The translations under genes and the position numbers were made by a program. 60,000 nucleotides of DNA, from positions 95,090,756-95,150,755 of the forward strand of contig CM060731.1 in assembly GCA_030704615.1 (NCBI GenBank), read 5' to 3'. Below are positions 43,999-53,670 of this stretch, in pieces. The stretch is from Takakia lepidozioides (Eukaryota; Streptophyta; Takakiopsida; Takakiales; Takakiaceae). The notes under the pieces were generated by a model, which had not been told where the DNA came from, did not search any database, and saw nothing but the letters and a program-made list of their open reading frames with translations. The stretch's first letter is position 1, and each line of letters opens with the position of its first letter.

Positions 43999-45640
43999 GA
44001 CGACGACGTTCCACTGCTCGAAAATAGAAAGGGAAGCCCAAGAGTCGGGCACTGCAGAGGAGAATCCGCTTGACCGTATGCACTACCAAACCCGGAAAGG
44101 GATGAGAACCCGTCCTACGCGGGCCGTAACGTATGCCTACAAAATTGAGGTAGTGCGGCGACGCCACGCAGCCGGCTGCACGCCGTAACCGGACTATGTG
44201 CCACATGGCCCGCGCCAAAATTCAAATAGCAATAACGGATGAAAAATTGAATCCCATCCATGGAAGCACGCCATCCGTTGTCATCCGATGTGGGTGTTAA
44301 ATGTGCGTCGAATGAACTCCATCCAAACCTACGTGAGGAATATGAAATGGCTAGCACATCCCCAAAATTGAGAAATAGCCTCCTGCCGCGCCGCTAGACG
44401 ACTCAGTCATTTCCGACACGTGGTCTGGACTCCATCCAAATAGTTTGGGATGAGAAATATAAGAGGAATGAATGGTAAAATTTATGTTGACTCGAACGCT
44501 GTCAATGTCAGTATCCGCGAATCTCTTCCGGGTGCAATGGGGGTCCGGGTTTGCAGAACGTCATCCTAAATGGTATAATCAACTTCTAATATCCGAACTC
44601 CATATCCGAACTTCATATCCCCGAATCTTAATATCCTTTGCAGGGTCGTGGAAGTTTCTGGAGGAGCAGAAATTCTGAGTCAGAGAGCACATATTCCGGA
44701 TGTGAATGATCGATTGACAACCACACAGTCGGGAAATGCCCTCCGCAAGAATTGGTCGGCGCCGACCATACTCTATAATGCCTTTGAAGAGGATGTGTTC
44801 ACTGTCTATAACTCTGTAAATTTATACGAATTTCAATAATTCCATAAGGTCGGTGCCGACTTGGATTTCATTGACTGCCTCCAAGCGGCGCAATCCGCCA
44901 CAACATGTGCCAATTTCCGTAGTCGGCGCCGACTACACCCTCACAATGCGGGAAATGCTTTTAATTTCATCCCAGTATCTTCCAATATTTCAAATCGAAT
45001 GTGCACATTGAAGGAAAATTGAAGGTCGGTCCCGACTACAAGCACATTTAAGCCAAAAAATCAGTTGGAAGGCAAATTTGTGCGTTCGTAAGGAAGTCGG
45101 CAGCGAGTATAGTGCATTAATGGAAAGCGCTTGCCGATTTAAACAATAGTCGCTGCCGACTATTCCGTTCGCAAGCCAATTTGCCAAAAAAGCCACATGA
45201 AATGAACATCTTTAGTGACCTTGGCAGATCTGTTGGCCGACTTCAACAATAACTGGTATAGTCGCCAACGACTACTCCGATTTGTCTTCCAATTCTATTA
45301 AATCTGCCTGATCCGTCGCCGGAATTTATTTCAACTGTATGAAGTCGGTACCGACTACGGAAGAAAACCTGTCCCACTAACTATTTCACAATGTTCATGC
45401 CTTTCAAATAGGCGTGGTCGGCAACGACAATAAGGCATCCCCCTGTCGCGTAGAACAAATTCACATGAAGAGGAGGTTAATGGTTGTTTCGAAATGGCCG
45501 TTGCCAGCTGAACGTGCCGCCGCTAGTTGATGCGCAGACAGTTTTCATCCGACCTAAGATCCATTAAAGACTCATTTTGCATTTATTTCTTACCGTTGTT
45601 GACGTACAGTTCGTTAGGAAATTGTAAACTGCGTTACATG
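43999..45640. promoter_or_regulatory. Divergent intergenic region between methylase-like and transposase genes
   Basis: About 1.6 kb separates the minus-strand methylase-like start (43998) from the plus-strand transposase region. From 44000 to 44700 there are no palindromes. From 44757 to 45430 there are about nine, the densest run outside 41338-41850. Core promoters for both genes are expected here, but I saw no clear TATA box to assign. Confidence 0.45.
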
Positions 45641-48457
45641 CTTGCAACAGCTCATGTGCTCCTCATCTGCCCCAATGCTCATACACTGGGTACATTCGGC
45701 AGAGTACTCCAGTTTGTACGTCAGAGTCCCGGACAGTGACACGGGCTTGAAGCAGCCGAACATGGAACGGTTCGTGAGGCTGCAATGTCCACCGTCCTCC
45801 GATCTTGTGAAGGTGAAGGCACAGGGAGACCAGGGGTTCCTGCTTGACAAAGTAATACTTGGAAGGTTCAATCTGGACCTCTCTCTTGTTGTTGAGGAGG
45901 AGGACATCAGTGTTGGGGGCGTCACCAAAACCTGCATCTTGGATCCAGTTCGAGACGTCGGGAACAAGTCTTGGGTTCTGCCATTTACAGGTGAGGTTGT
46001 ATACAAAGTATTTGGTGTCCGAGCTACGACAGACAGGCTGTCGACCACTCGTGAGCATCCTACTCTGGCTTCCGTCCGTGGTGCTAATGTGGTGCAAACT
46101 GAGAGCATTGAGCTTTCTAGTGGCAACAACGATGAATGTGTGGTTATTAGATCCAGTACTGGAAGGCGGGAGAGCACTCCGGGAATATCTGCTTCACCTC
46201 CACAGAAATTGCGCCGAGGGGAGTTTATGGGCAACAACACTAAATTCGCACAGCCCGCTCAATCTATACTGGATGTGCTGAAGCTTCTGCACCTAGACTC
46301 CAAATCGCAGCTTGGAAGGATAAATTTTGAAAATGTTGAAGCGAGGAAGTGAGATGCTTGCCGAGGATTGTCGACGGTGATGTTTTGTATGAGCTGCCGC
46401 CCACATCGAACACATCTCTAGCTGGGCAGCTTGAGGGCATGGACCGCAAGTACAACGGGAATCCATGGATGGTCACAAAAACAACCAATATAAAGCTCCC
46501 ACTCATTGGTTCAAAAGGCGGCGCTGTGAGGTGATGTTTCCATTTCCAGTAGTGGACATTGCCATACGACTTTTTGTAGTCGGTGTAGACTTACATTGTT
46601 TGTCCACGTAGTGCCACGATCGTAGTCGAGTACTAACCAACTTTCACATGGCAGATATGTTTACTGTGTTGGAGCGTTGAGGTGCGTACGGGGAACGTGC
46701 CCATTCTTCGTCAGGGAGGGAGCGCACAATGAGATGCACTGGTTGGGGCACTCTGAGGTATAGTTCAAGCCACAGAGCCAAGTTCCGCCAAACACCTTTG
46801 TATGCGCAATGTGCAATCATGCACCCACGTGCATGCATATTTGCCCCGCGAAAATGTTTTACGTCCTTGGTCCACCAACAATGACAAGAGCAGCCGTCCA
46901 TGTTGGGAACCACTCACACCCCTCTACACCTGGGCTATGTCGGGAAGCAGCAGCAAAGGCAAAAAGTGCCATTGCAAAAGAGATCCAAATGTCACCCTCA
47001 ACCAGGCCCAAATCAGTTCAGCTATCTTTTGCTGAATCTATTATAATGGAGAAGGTGTTATCTCCTGGTGCAACGGAGAGTTGGAAGCTATCTGATGAGC
47101 AATTTGAGGAGCTCATGGAAGAAGTGGGTGCAGTGAGCAGATGTGGTGTTCGTTACGAGACACAGAAGACAAAAGCGGCAATGGGGATTGGGAGCAATGT
47201 GGAAGCGTTAATGACAATGAAAAGTTGGAGCGGGTACGACTATATCCAGGGGAGCCGTTTTCCAGGTCAAGGGAGTGTGGACGAGAGATGCTTTGTCTTC
47301 AAGATGTCAACTGTTGGTAAAGGCTGTGAAGTCCATTTGGTGGACATGATGCGGGTCGGTGGTGAGCTGGGGTCGAGTTGGATTATGTTCGACAACGTCA
47401 AACGAATACACGGTTGGAGCACAATGGCGTGTCACGTGTACCATTTGAATTACCAGAAGATTATGACAATCGCAATCTGTGAAATGAAATCGGAGGATAC
47501 AGCATCACAAGTGATTATGTGGGAATGCATCAACGATCAGATACGAAGAGCGGGGAAGGGCCAACCACATTTTCGAGGATTCATGGCGACAATGCAAATG
47601 CCAACTGGGCTGCTATGCGTATGGTGTATGGCGGAGGGGAACCTATGCCTGATCGAGAAAAGACATGTGGCTTCCATTGGGGCCAGAGCTTGGACAAATG
47701 GAAGAAAAAATATGTATTGCAGGACCTTCAGAAAGCACATATACAGCTAGTTGTGTACGAAATGGAGAGCAGCAAGTTCTGAGGCGGAAGCAGAGGTTTC
47801 GTTTGTGGCAATCCGTGCCTGGTGGTCCTCCTCCGGTGCCATGCGAGACGATGACGTTCATGCGCTGGAAAGCTGGCTGTCGTGGTGGACATACCGATAC
47901 TACCAATTGGGAGCATATGTTCGCAATGTAAGTCTTCGGTTTCTCCAAACACTGTATATGCACTTCTGTGATGCCGCTCACATGAGCGAACCTAGTGTCG
48001 TAGTCGGCACCGACCAGAGCATTACATCTCTGGAACGTGATGCATTCGTTAGGCTATATTTCTACCAAGTGCGTTACTCGCATGATCCTCCGCTCACATG
48101 AGCACGTCATAAGTTTAAGTAGAACGGTTTCCACTCGACGCTTTTATACATTGCCGAATATGCAGAACTGACATGATATGAAGTTAAACCATATAGTCTA
48201 CAACGACTATTGCACCCGTCATTCGTACATGCTCCTTTTACTGCAGAATATTTGCACCCACAGGGTACAAGTACCGTATAGTCTGCAACGACTATATGGG
48301 ATTGAGATATTTTCACAGACTGGTAATTCCACATGTGTTATATTGGTTTGGTCACATTTGAGGGTAAATGAAAAAGGGGCATAGTCGGCAACGACTATGC
48401 CACCGGGAAAGTAAAGCGGTTCATGCATTTGGCCTGTACTAATAGTCTGTAGCGACT

Positions 48458-48757
48458 ATGGCTTGGTTGTTCAATGTTTCAGGGTCAATTACTGAAACAT
48501 GGGTGTCTTTTTATGAGACTGCTCGTATAGTCAGCAATGACTATCTACGAGACGGACACTTTGGCAAAAATGGCACGTCCATGAAATGGGCGAAACAACG
48601 TGTCATCCGTTGGATGGACGAAGGCTTATGCAAATTTGTGGATTTCCCGCCTATCCCCGGACATGGGAGACTGACATCGACTGACATCCTTGCCACGGCT
48701 GGAGCTTCATGGCTATGGCAGGGGACAAGGCAGAAACAGAGCGTCGAGCTCCACTAG
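48458..48757 (+). CDS. Unrecognised ORF within the transposase gene region
   Basis: This is a 99-codon open frame. From residue about 28 it reads protein-like (DGHFGKNGTSMKWAKQRVIR, then CKFVDFPPIPGHGRLTSTDI). The first part runs through an AGTC palindrome (48526-48545), so an exon probably starts after it. It may be an exon of the transposase-like gene or a separate small gene. I do not recognise it. Confidence 0.35.
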   Translation: MAWLFNVSGSITETWVSFYETARIVSNDYLRDGHFGKNGTSMKWAKQRVIRWMDEGLCKFVDFPPIPGHGRLTSTDILATAGASWLWQGTRQKQSVELH

Positions 48758-48759
48758 CT

Positions 48760-49640
48760 ATGGTAGCGAAGGAGCGAAGTTCTTAGAAGCTGTGAAGCTG
48801 CAAGGCGCAGCTGCAGGGCACTAAGGTGCGGCATAGCCAGTGGAACAATCGCGCGGTATTCTCACCAGGAGCCCATTGATGTCGATTTTTTTTCTTCTAT
48901 TATCCTAGTTTCTGTATTGACGTGCATAGCCTCAAGTTTTAGAACTTTTTCTTTTTGTTAGGCATGCAAAAGAGTTGCACAATGTAAGCTCTAGTATATG
49001 GCTACAGTTTTGGAGTTGCTGCTGTTGATATGCTTCCCTGTGAGCAAATATAGTTCAGAAGGCAATGAACAATATTCTATTGCAGTTGTAAGTGTTGTTG
49101 GGGATTTAGGTTGAGTCTGTTCTTGTATGAAGAGGCCTAACAATGTGTTTGTGGCATGTTGGAAGGGACATGGCAGGGCAATGCTTGGTGATTGAATGAA
49201 GCATTCGGGTTTGTAAGGGCAAGGTCCATACACAACTAGTTCCCAGCCAGTAAGACAACACAAAGAGGTATTACAAACACTTCACTTACAAAATCATTGT
49301 AAGCTTGGACACGAGGCTAGGGCTGTCATTGCTGGGGCCATGACCTTTGTCTTCTCTTTTTTGTGTCATGTAAAATTTTTGAACACGTAGGGCAGCTGAA
49401 CTGTAGCAAAACTGTCAGTACTCAGCTGAATAGCTGAATGTCAGTATTCAGCTGTTACAGCTGAACTGTAAAGAGAGGGGGCAATCAGAGGACAATCTTT
49501 GGGCACCAGACGTGGCTTTGGATACAGCCCTAGGCTATAGCTCTACTCCCATTCCAAGGATAGTACATTATGTACTCATCGTGTCGTTATAGTCTGTACC
49601 AACTACGTTCCTGCCGCCTGCTTGTTAGATAATAAGCAAA
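48760..49640. other. Non-coding stretch inside the TIR element
   Basis: No gene is visible. It lacks AGTC palindromes between about 48550 and 49585, one of the longer gaps in the element, and so may be a secondary insertion or an intron. CAGCTGAA words repeat near 49390-49470. Confidence 0.4.
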
Positions 49641-50689
49641 TTTTCTGTGTTTTTAGTACAAAGCCTGCTGAATATGACGTTATCGTATAGTCTGTGTATG
49701 GTCAATGGTCCAGCACTGTCTATGGTGCCTATAGTCTGCACTGACCTTAGCCTTATCGGTGGAATATTATCGGATGTCGTATCTTGTCGGACTTGTGGTC
49801 GGCGGCGACTATGCGGTTATGTTGTTCAATTTGGTCCTCCACTGACTGTGTTGTTTAATAGTCTGCACCGACTATGCTTCAATGCTGATTTGTACATATG
49901 TACTGCAGGATTTGGAGCTAGAAGATAACGCTGCAATGCCAAATGTGAACATGTCCGAGGCTGTGCATGCGAGCTGGCAGGCCGGGAGCGGTGTATCGAA
50001 GGTCGACCTCTATACAGCCACCAGGAACGACTTGACGAGGGCAATTATGCAATCGTCTGACTACCACAGTTATCTGAAGGGTGGACCAAAGGGTTCTGGA
50101 CTCGACCGGGCATAACTACTAGCCCGTGTTGCATCGCAATTGTCTGATCCAGCTAAAATGGCAGAAGCGGTCAGGTCTCTCGTAGATGGCACTGAGCTTC
50201 ATGGACAAAATCCAGGGCTTGAGGGTGATCTCCTAACTCAAACAACAAAACGGAAGATTGTTCACGGTAACTTGCACGAAGAGGAACATGTTCACTCCTG
50301 GAGGTCTGACTTAAACCTCCGAACGATACCGAGGCGTCGTAAAGGTGCTAGTGGACCAAGAGTGTCCACATGCACTACTGACATGTCCGTGGAGACTTTG
50401 GAGGATGATCTTCCAGTTCAGAACAAAAAACCAGTTTTGGAGTCGGCTGTGTCCACGGCATGCTGGCACATAGCACGAACTTCTAACACATCATGGGTGA
50501 AGTGCTGGGCAGTGCGCTCCGACAGTGGGAAGCCTTGCAAACAGGAAATCAGTCCACTCCAGAGTTTGGGTGTTCCGGCTCCGAGGTTTGTTGGTCGGCA
50601 CCACCCTCCTGCCCTGGTGAAGCCGAAGATGATGGAGATTTGGCACTGCCCAACAGACATCGTCTACTGTGTTGGTGGCGAATCGAGCT

Positions 50690-51030
50690 AGTATGTATTG
50701 GACAGACTTGATACTCCGGACGTTTGGCCTGTGATGGTTGGGATGAACCTAAGTCAGGCAAAGGTTGACTCTTTCACAAAAGCAGACTTTCGACTTGTTC
50801 CCCCAGATGACGTGGGTATTTCCCAAGGTGAATGGGACTGTGTTGCGGAAGATATCAATAATCTGGATCCGGACTCGTACGCGACGAAAGATGGGACAGA
50901 GTATACCGGCGGAAGAAACGGTCAGCAACCGCTCGTAATATCCATCTTCTTTCACTTAATTCTTGTAGTCTATGCCGACTACAAGACATGGGCGTCCCGA
51001 ATATACAATCTTGCCAACAACATTTCCTAA
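50690..51030 (+). other. Acidic ORF after the transposase C-terminal block
   Basis: A 110-codon frame (50698-51030) overlaps the end of the preceding frame. It reads LDTPDVWPVMVGMNLSQAKV, then SFTKADFRLVPPDDVGISQG. It may be the last transposase exon. Its end runs over an AGTC palindrome at about 50966, so the real exon probably stops before that. Confidence 0.4.
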
Positions 51031-51731
51031 CACACAAATTATTCACACACCGGAATTTGTTGCTGACATGGCCAAAACAACGTGCACCAAAATAACTGTC
51101 ATGGAAATTAATATTCCCATGGGTTCACAGTTGTTTGTGTGAAGCATGGATGTTGTGCCATCGAGCTCATCTACTTGAAATCATTGAAGTCGGTGTCGAC
51201 TATAAGGACGTGAGACTGCATTTGTGAGAGGAAATACCTTCTGCAGTTGAAATGAGTTTCGCTGGTTCCATATTGGGGATGAAATAAAACTGATAAAAAA
51301 TGTACCTTATTCACGTTTGCCGGAACCTGCATATCTGTTCTGATCTCTTTGTGGTCGTTGCCGACTACCTACATTGTAATAGATCCGGATGAGGGCTGCG
51401 AGGCAATGTCCATACACCTCAACGCATGTTCACAAACATCGTATTTTTCATTTCAGAAACTCGGAGCGGATTCTTAAAGTTGTTGCCGACTTTAAGGGTA
51501 CTAGGGAAACATCAAATGACGTGTCCAACCACTTTCCAACTGAACAAAACAGTTAAAGCACAACACTCCATTCAAAATTTTGAAAATAGAAGCCAAAGTA
51601 CAAAACGTCAAAGAGGTACAATTTCTTTTATTCTTGATAGTCATTGCCGACCTCAATGATTATAGCCTCATTTATCCACTTCTATGTCATGAATTACATA
51701 TAAGTTTTCTTTCTGCAGTGACTACAATGTC

Positions 51732-52259
51732 TCAGATCCTATTGCGGCAAACAAGGCATGACCCGTTTCGAAGCAGCCACCCTTCAATGCATATAGAGTG
51801 AAAGGAATGGCCGCACTCACTGAGAATACGGACTGACTCGCCCTCTACTGGACAGTCTTGGCAAACAGTGCATCGTTCGTTTGTTGTTGGACATGTTTCT
51901 TCTGCGATAACAAACTCCATTGAATGCATTTCAATGATTTCTATGCTTGCCCCTGTCCATCGCAAATCATCCTCTGCATATACCTCCATCTCCTCACCTT
52001 CCCCATCAGTATCCATGTGCTCATCTTCATCGTCGTCATTGTCTTCGTCGTCAGAATCCGCAGTGGAGTCCCCTGCTGAAGGGCCGTTCCCATTGACGGT
52101 CTGCTGAAGCACCATTGCCTCATCATTTTTGTGCTTGGCAAGGTACTCGGCGATATCGTCTATAAAGGGAGCCCACCATGAAGTCAATGCAGGCCTGTCC
52201 TCCCCATTTCCACTGACACCACTACTGTTGGCGCCTACATTAGAAGAGCTCGCGTCCAT
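51732..52259 (-). CDS. RING-H2 finger protein, probable E3 ubiquitin ligase
   Basis: An intact single-exon frame of 175 codons. I chose the ATG at 52259 (MDASSSNVGANSSG), because the longer frame upstream runs through a tandem duplication containing an AGTC palindrome. Residues about 60-115 are very acidic, with Asp/Glu runs (DSDDEDNDDDEDEHMDTD). The C-terminus, residues 130-172, is a complete RING-H2: CTVC, a 15-residue gap, CGHSFHSIC, then CLVC, giving the eight zinc ligands C-C-C-H-H-C-C-C. RING-H2 proteins recruit E2 enzymes and direct ubiquitin transfer. It is the only undamaged frame in the TIR element and lies 956 bases from its right end, so it could be cargo that helps the element or a captured host gene. 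Confidence 0.85.
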   Translation of the reverse strand: MDASSSNVGANSSGVSGNGEDRPALTSWWAPFIDDIAEYLAKHKNDEAMVLQQTVNGNGPSAGDSTADSDDEDNDDDEDEHMDTDGEGEEMEVYAEDDLRWTGASIEIIEMHSMEFVIAEETCPTTNERCTVCQDCPVEGESVRILSECGHSFHSICIEGWLLRNGSCLVCRNRI

Positions 52260-52295
52260 CTTATCTAAGAACGGACTATCCAAAAACACAATTGA

Positions 52296-52538
52296 TTGGA
52301 AGAGAAAGTGACCCCAAACAGTGTGCTTGTAGTCGTTGCAGACTACAAGTGACAGCCAGCTGAAAGCGCTGCTGTCATTGACAAAAGGTAGTAAGCGTTG
52401 AACAGCAGCCCTTCTGTTGAAAGAGAAAGTGGCAGAGAGCAATGTGCTTGTAGTCGTTGCAGACTACAAGTAGCCATGTACGCTAAGTCGCTTTCGCTCG
52501 TGACAAAACCTGGTAGGCGTCGAACAACATATCCTCTA
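52296..52538. repeat. Tandem duplication (121-bp period) upstream of the RING gene
   Basis: Two units start at 52296 (TTGGAAGAGAAAGTG) and 52417 (TTGAAAGAGAAAGTG). Each contains the same block TGTGCTTGTAGTCGTTGCAG + ACTACAAGT, which holds one AGTC-N6-GACT palindrome, followed by diverged but alignable sequence (TTGACAAAAGGTAGTAAGCG against GTGACAAAACCTGGTAGGCG). The shared block is identical while its surroundings have diverged. Confidence 0.85.
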
Positions 52539-52539
52539 T

Positions 52540-53030
52540 TATTTTGGAGCTTTCGGTTGTTTCAAAATAAGTTTCTTAATGCCGCTGTAGATACCATTCC
52601 ACTGTCCACTTTCCACCTCGCCGATACTTTTTCCTTCTTTTTTGTTTGTAGCCGTTTGCACTTCCAATATCATCGTGGGACGTTTCAGAAGAATCTTCTG
52701 TCTATATTTGTAATGGATGACATGCTCTGCATGATCAGTTTTGTTCTGTTTAGGTCTCGAGTTCAACTTCCTGTGCATGCCATAAACAAGAATGCTTGCA
52801 TGTTACAGTGGTGATTCAGGGCTCAAATGTCATTCCCGCCATATTTATTAATTAACAATATGCAATCTCCCACATGTGAACTACCTGCTCATACTAACTA
52901 CACTTCATGCCTTCCATTAATTTTTATAGAATTTTTTTATAGTGTACCTATTCCCGCGGACTTTCTACCGTGCCCCTATTCTCGCGGGTATTTGCCCCCA
53001 AACCTCTCGGCCCAGAGTCTGTAATCGGCA
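52540..53030. other. Right subterminal region of the TIR element
   Basis: No gene is supported; the open frames here are short. The last recognisable palindrome (GTAATCGGCAACGACTAC) is at about 53018, and CCGAACCTA repeats follow at 53040-53085. CCGAACCTAC and CCAAACCTAC also occur near the left end (about 38225-38245), a possible subterminal repeat in direct orientation. Confidence 0.45.
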
Positions 53031-53189
53031 ACGACTACATAGGTTCGGCAACTACCGAACCTAATTTTGAGTAACCGAACCTACGGAATGTTGCACTTAC
53101 TGATGGTGCACCTGCCCTTTTTCGACTTCAAAAGCTGTCGAATTGCGGTTGAAAATCCAAATATCGAGGAATATTCCTTGGATATTTGG

Positions 53190-53215
53190 CTGCTCATGCT
53201 CATGCTCACCGCTCA
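53190..53215 (-). repeat. Right terminal inverted repeat
   Basis: The plus strand reads CTGCTCATGCTCATGCTCACCGCTCA (in parts CTGCTCATGCTCAT, GCTCACCGCTCA). Its reverse complement matches the left end from 38180. It abuts TGCAAA at 53216-53221. Confidence 0.78.
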
Positions 53216-53670
53216 TGCAAAGTACACACCCTTAGCATGACATGGAACACATTTAGCAATGAAAGCTGAAACATCCTTCACCAAGCCCTTCCAATGATAT
53301 TGTTCTTGTAATCTTTTGACTGTCTTAGCAACTCCCAGATGACCAGCGTAAGTAGATGCATGGTACAGCTCAAAGCAAGGCCCAGGAACAGCGGACCTAG
53401 GAGGGACTTCCACAGCAGATTGGCCTTCCAAAGCATCAAGTTTGAACAAACGCCCTTCACTTTTCCGGTGGGTAGGGAAGTGATAGTTAACTTGCCTCAT
53501 AAGTAGCTTGGATATGCCACTTAAGTAGGTGCCGGCTTTGCACCTATGGAGAAGAGCTTCGTAAAGTGGGTCATCCATGTTTACAACCTTCATGGCCACA
53601 TAGCAACGGTTAGAGAAGGTGAAATGGAAAGTGGCCGCCCCCGTGTTCTTCCCTTCATGAATCCTGTCAT
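53216..53670 (-). pseudogene. Ty3/gypsy integrase zinc domain (5' half, interrupted)
   Basis: The minus strand encodes the region before and including the HHCC domain of integrase: MKVVNMDDPLYEALLHRCKA, then ELYHASTYAGHLGVAKTVKR (the two His), then FIAKCVPCHAKGVYF (the two Cys). It stops at a TGA created by the right end of the 15-kb element. The catalytic half continues at 38169 downward. Together they form one Ty3 integrase of the same orientation as the fragment at 37347. Confidence 0.85.

Larger units (their letters stand above)
45642..51030 (+). pseudogene. MULE-like transposase gene, multi-exon, decayed
   Basis: Plus-strand coding blocks share the order of a plant MULE-like transposase family. 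45642-46352: N-terminal domain (YVRVPDSDTGLKQPNMERFV). 46349-46534: PPTSNTSLAGQLEGMDRKYN. About 46650-46760: a Cys/His block (VYCVGALRC, CPFF, HWLGH). 46809-47580: CPAKMFYVLGPPTMTRAAVH, then the core with FDNVKRIHGWSTMACHVYHL. 47575-47780: DNANANWAAMRMVYGGG and CGFHWGQSLDKW. About 47800-47930: IRAWWSSSGAMRDD with LSWWTYRYYQLGAYV. 49910-50115: NMSEAVHASWQAGSG and DLYTATRNDLTRA, then after a TAA LLARVASQLSDPAKMAEA to 50691. The DDE-type fold is inferred from the D and CxxHW blocks. Frame changes near 47580 and 47790 and the stop at 50113 disable it. Introns hold AGTC palindromes. Confidence 0.7.
38356..53034. repeat. Dispersed imperfect palindromes AGTC-N6-GACT (about 45 copies)
   Basis: The unit is usually (A/G)TAGTC-N6-GACTA(T/C), with fixed 4-base arms, a 6-base centre and flanks that extend the pairing. 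The centre is most often G-K-Y-R-C/G-C (GGTGCC, GGCACC, GTTGCC, GGCGCC, GGCAGC, GGTGGC, TGCACC, TGCAAC). AGTC starts include 38356, 40142, 40291, 40335, 40378, 41338, 41383, 41492, 41560, 41604, 41661, 41759, 41797, 43000, 44931, 45148, 48383, 52331 and 52452. The copy at 44929-44946 (GTAGTCGGCGCCGACTAC) is a perfect 18-base palindrome. Copies sit in introns and between genes; conserved exon blocks largely lack them. Spacing is irregular (about 20 to over 1000 bases), so this is neither a satellite nor a CRISPR array. I found none outside 38170-53215. Confidence 0.85.
38170..53215. mobile_element. 15-kb TIR element with transposase, methylase-like gene, RING gene and palindrome array
   Basis: The boundaries come from three independent signs. 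A Ty3 integrase on the minus strand is split exactly at this interval. TGCAAA flanks both sides. The ends carry inverted repeats: left TGAGCGGTGAGC-GC-ATGAGCATGAGCAG from 38180, and right, reverse complement from 53215, TGAGCGGTGAGC-ATGAGCATGAGCAG. The left end has ten extra bases (38170-38179) that resemble the internal ATGAGC repeats. Cargo from left to right: methylase-like gene (38910-43998, minus), shared intergenic region, transposase-like gene (about 45640-51030, plus), RING-H2 gene (51732-52259, minus). About 45 AGTC-N6-GACT palindromes are spread from 38356 to 53034. A six-base duplication is shorter than the 8-11 bases usual for MULEs, so the superfamily assignment is open. Confidence 0.8.

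Noticed and set aside
45614-46240. Minus-strand 208-codon frame opposite 45642-46352
   Set aside because: The plus strand continues into further transposase blocks in order, while the minus frame has no motif.
38356-53034. The AGTC...GACT repeats could be a CRISPR array
   Set aside because: Spacing is irregular, from tens to over a thousand bases, the repeats vary in the centre and lie in introns of eukaryotic genes. No cas-like gene is present.
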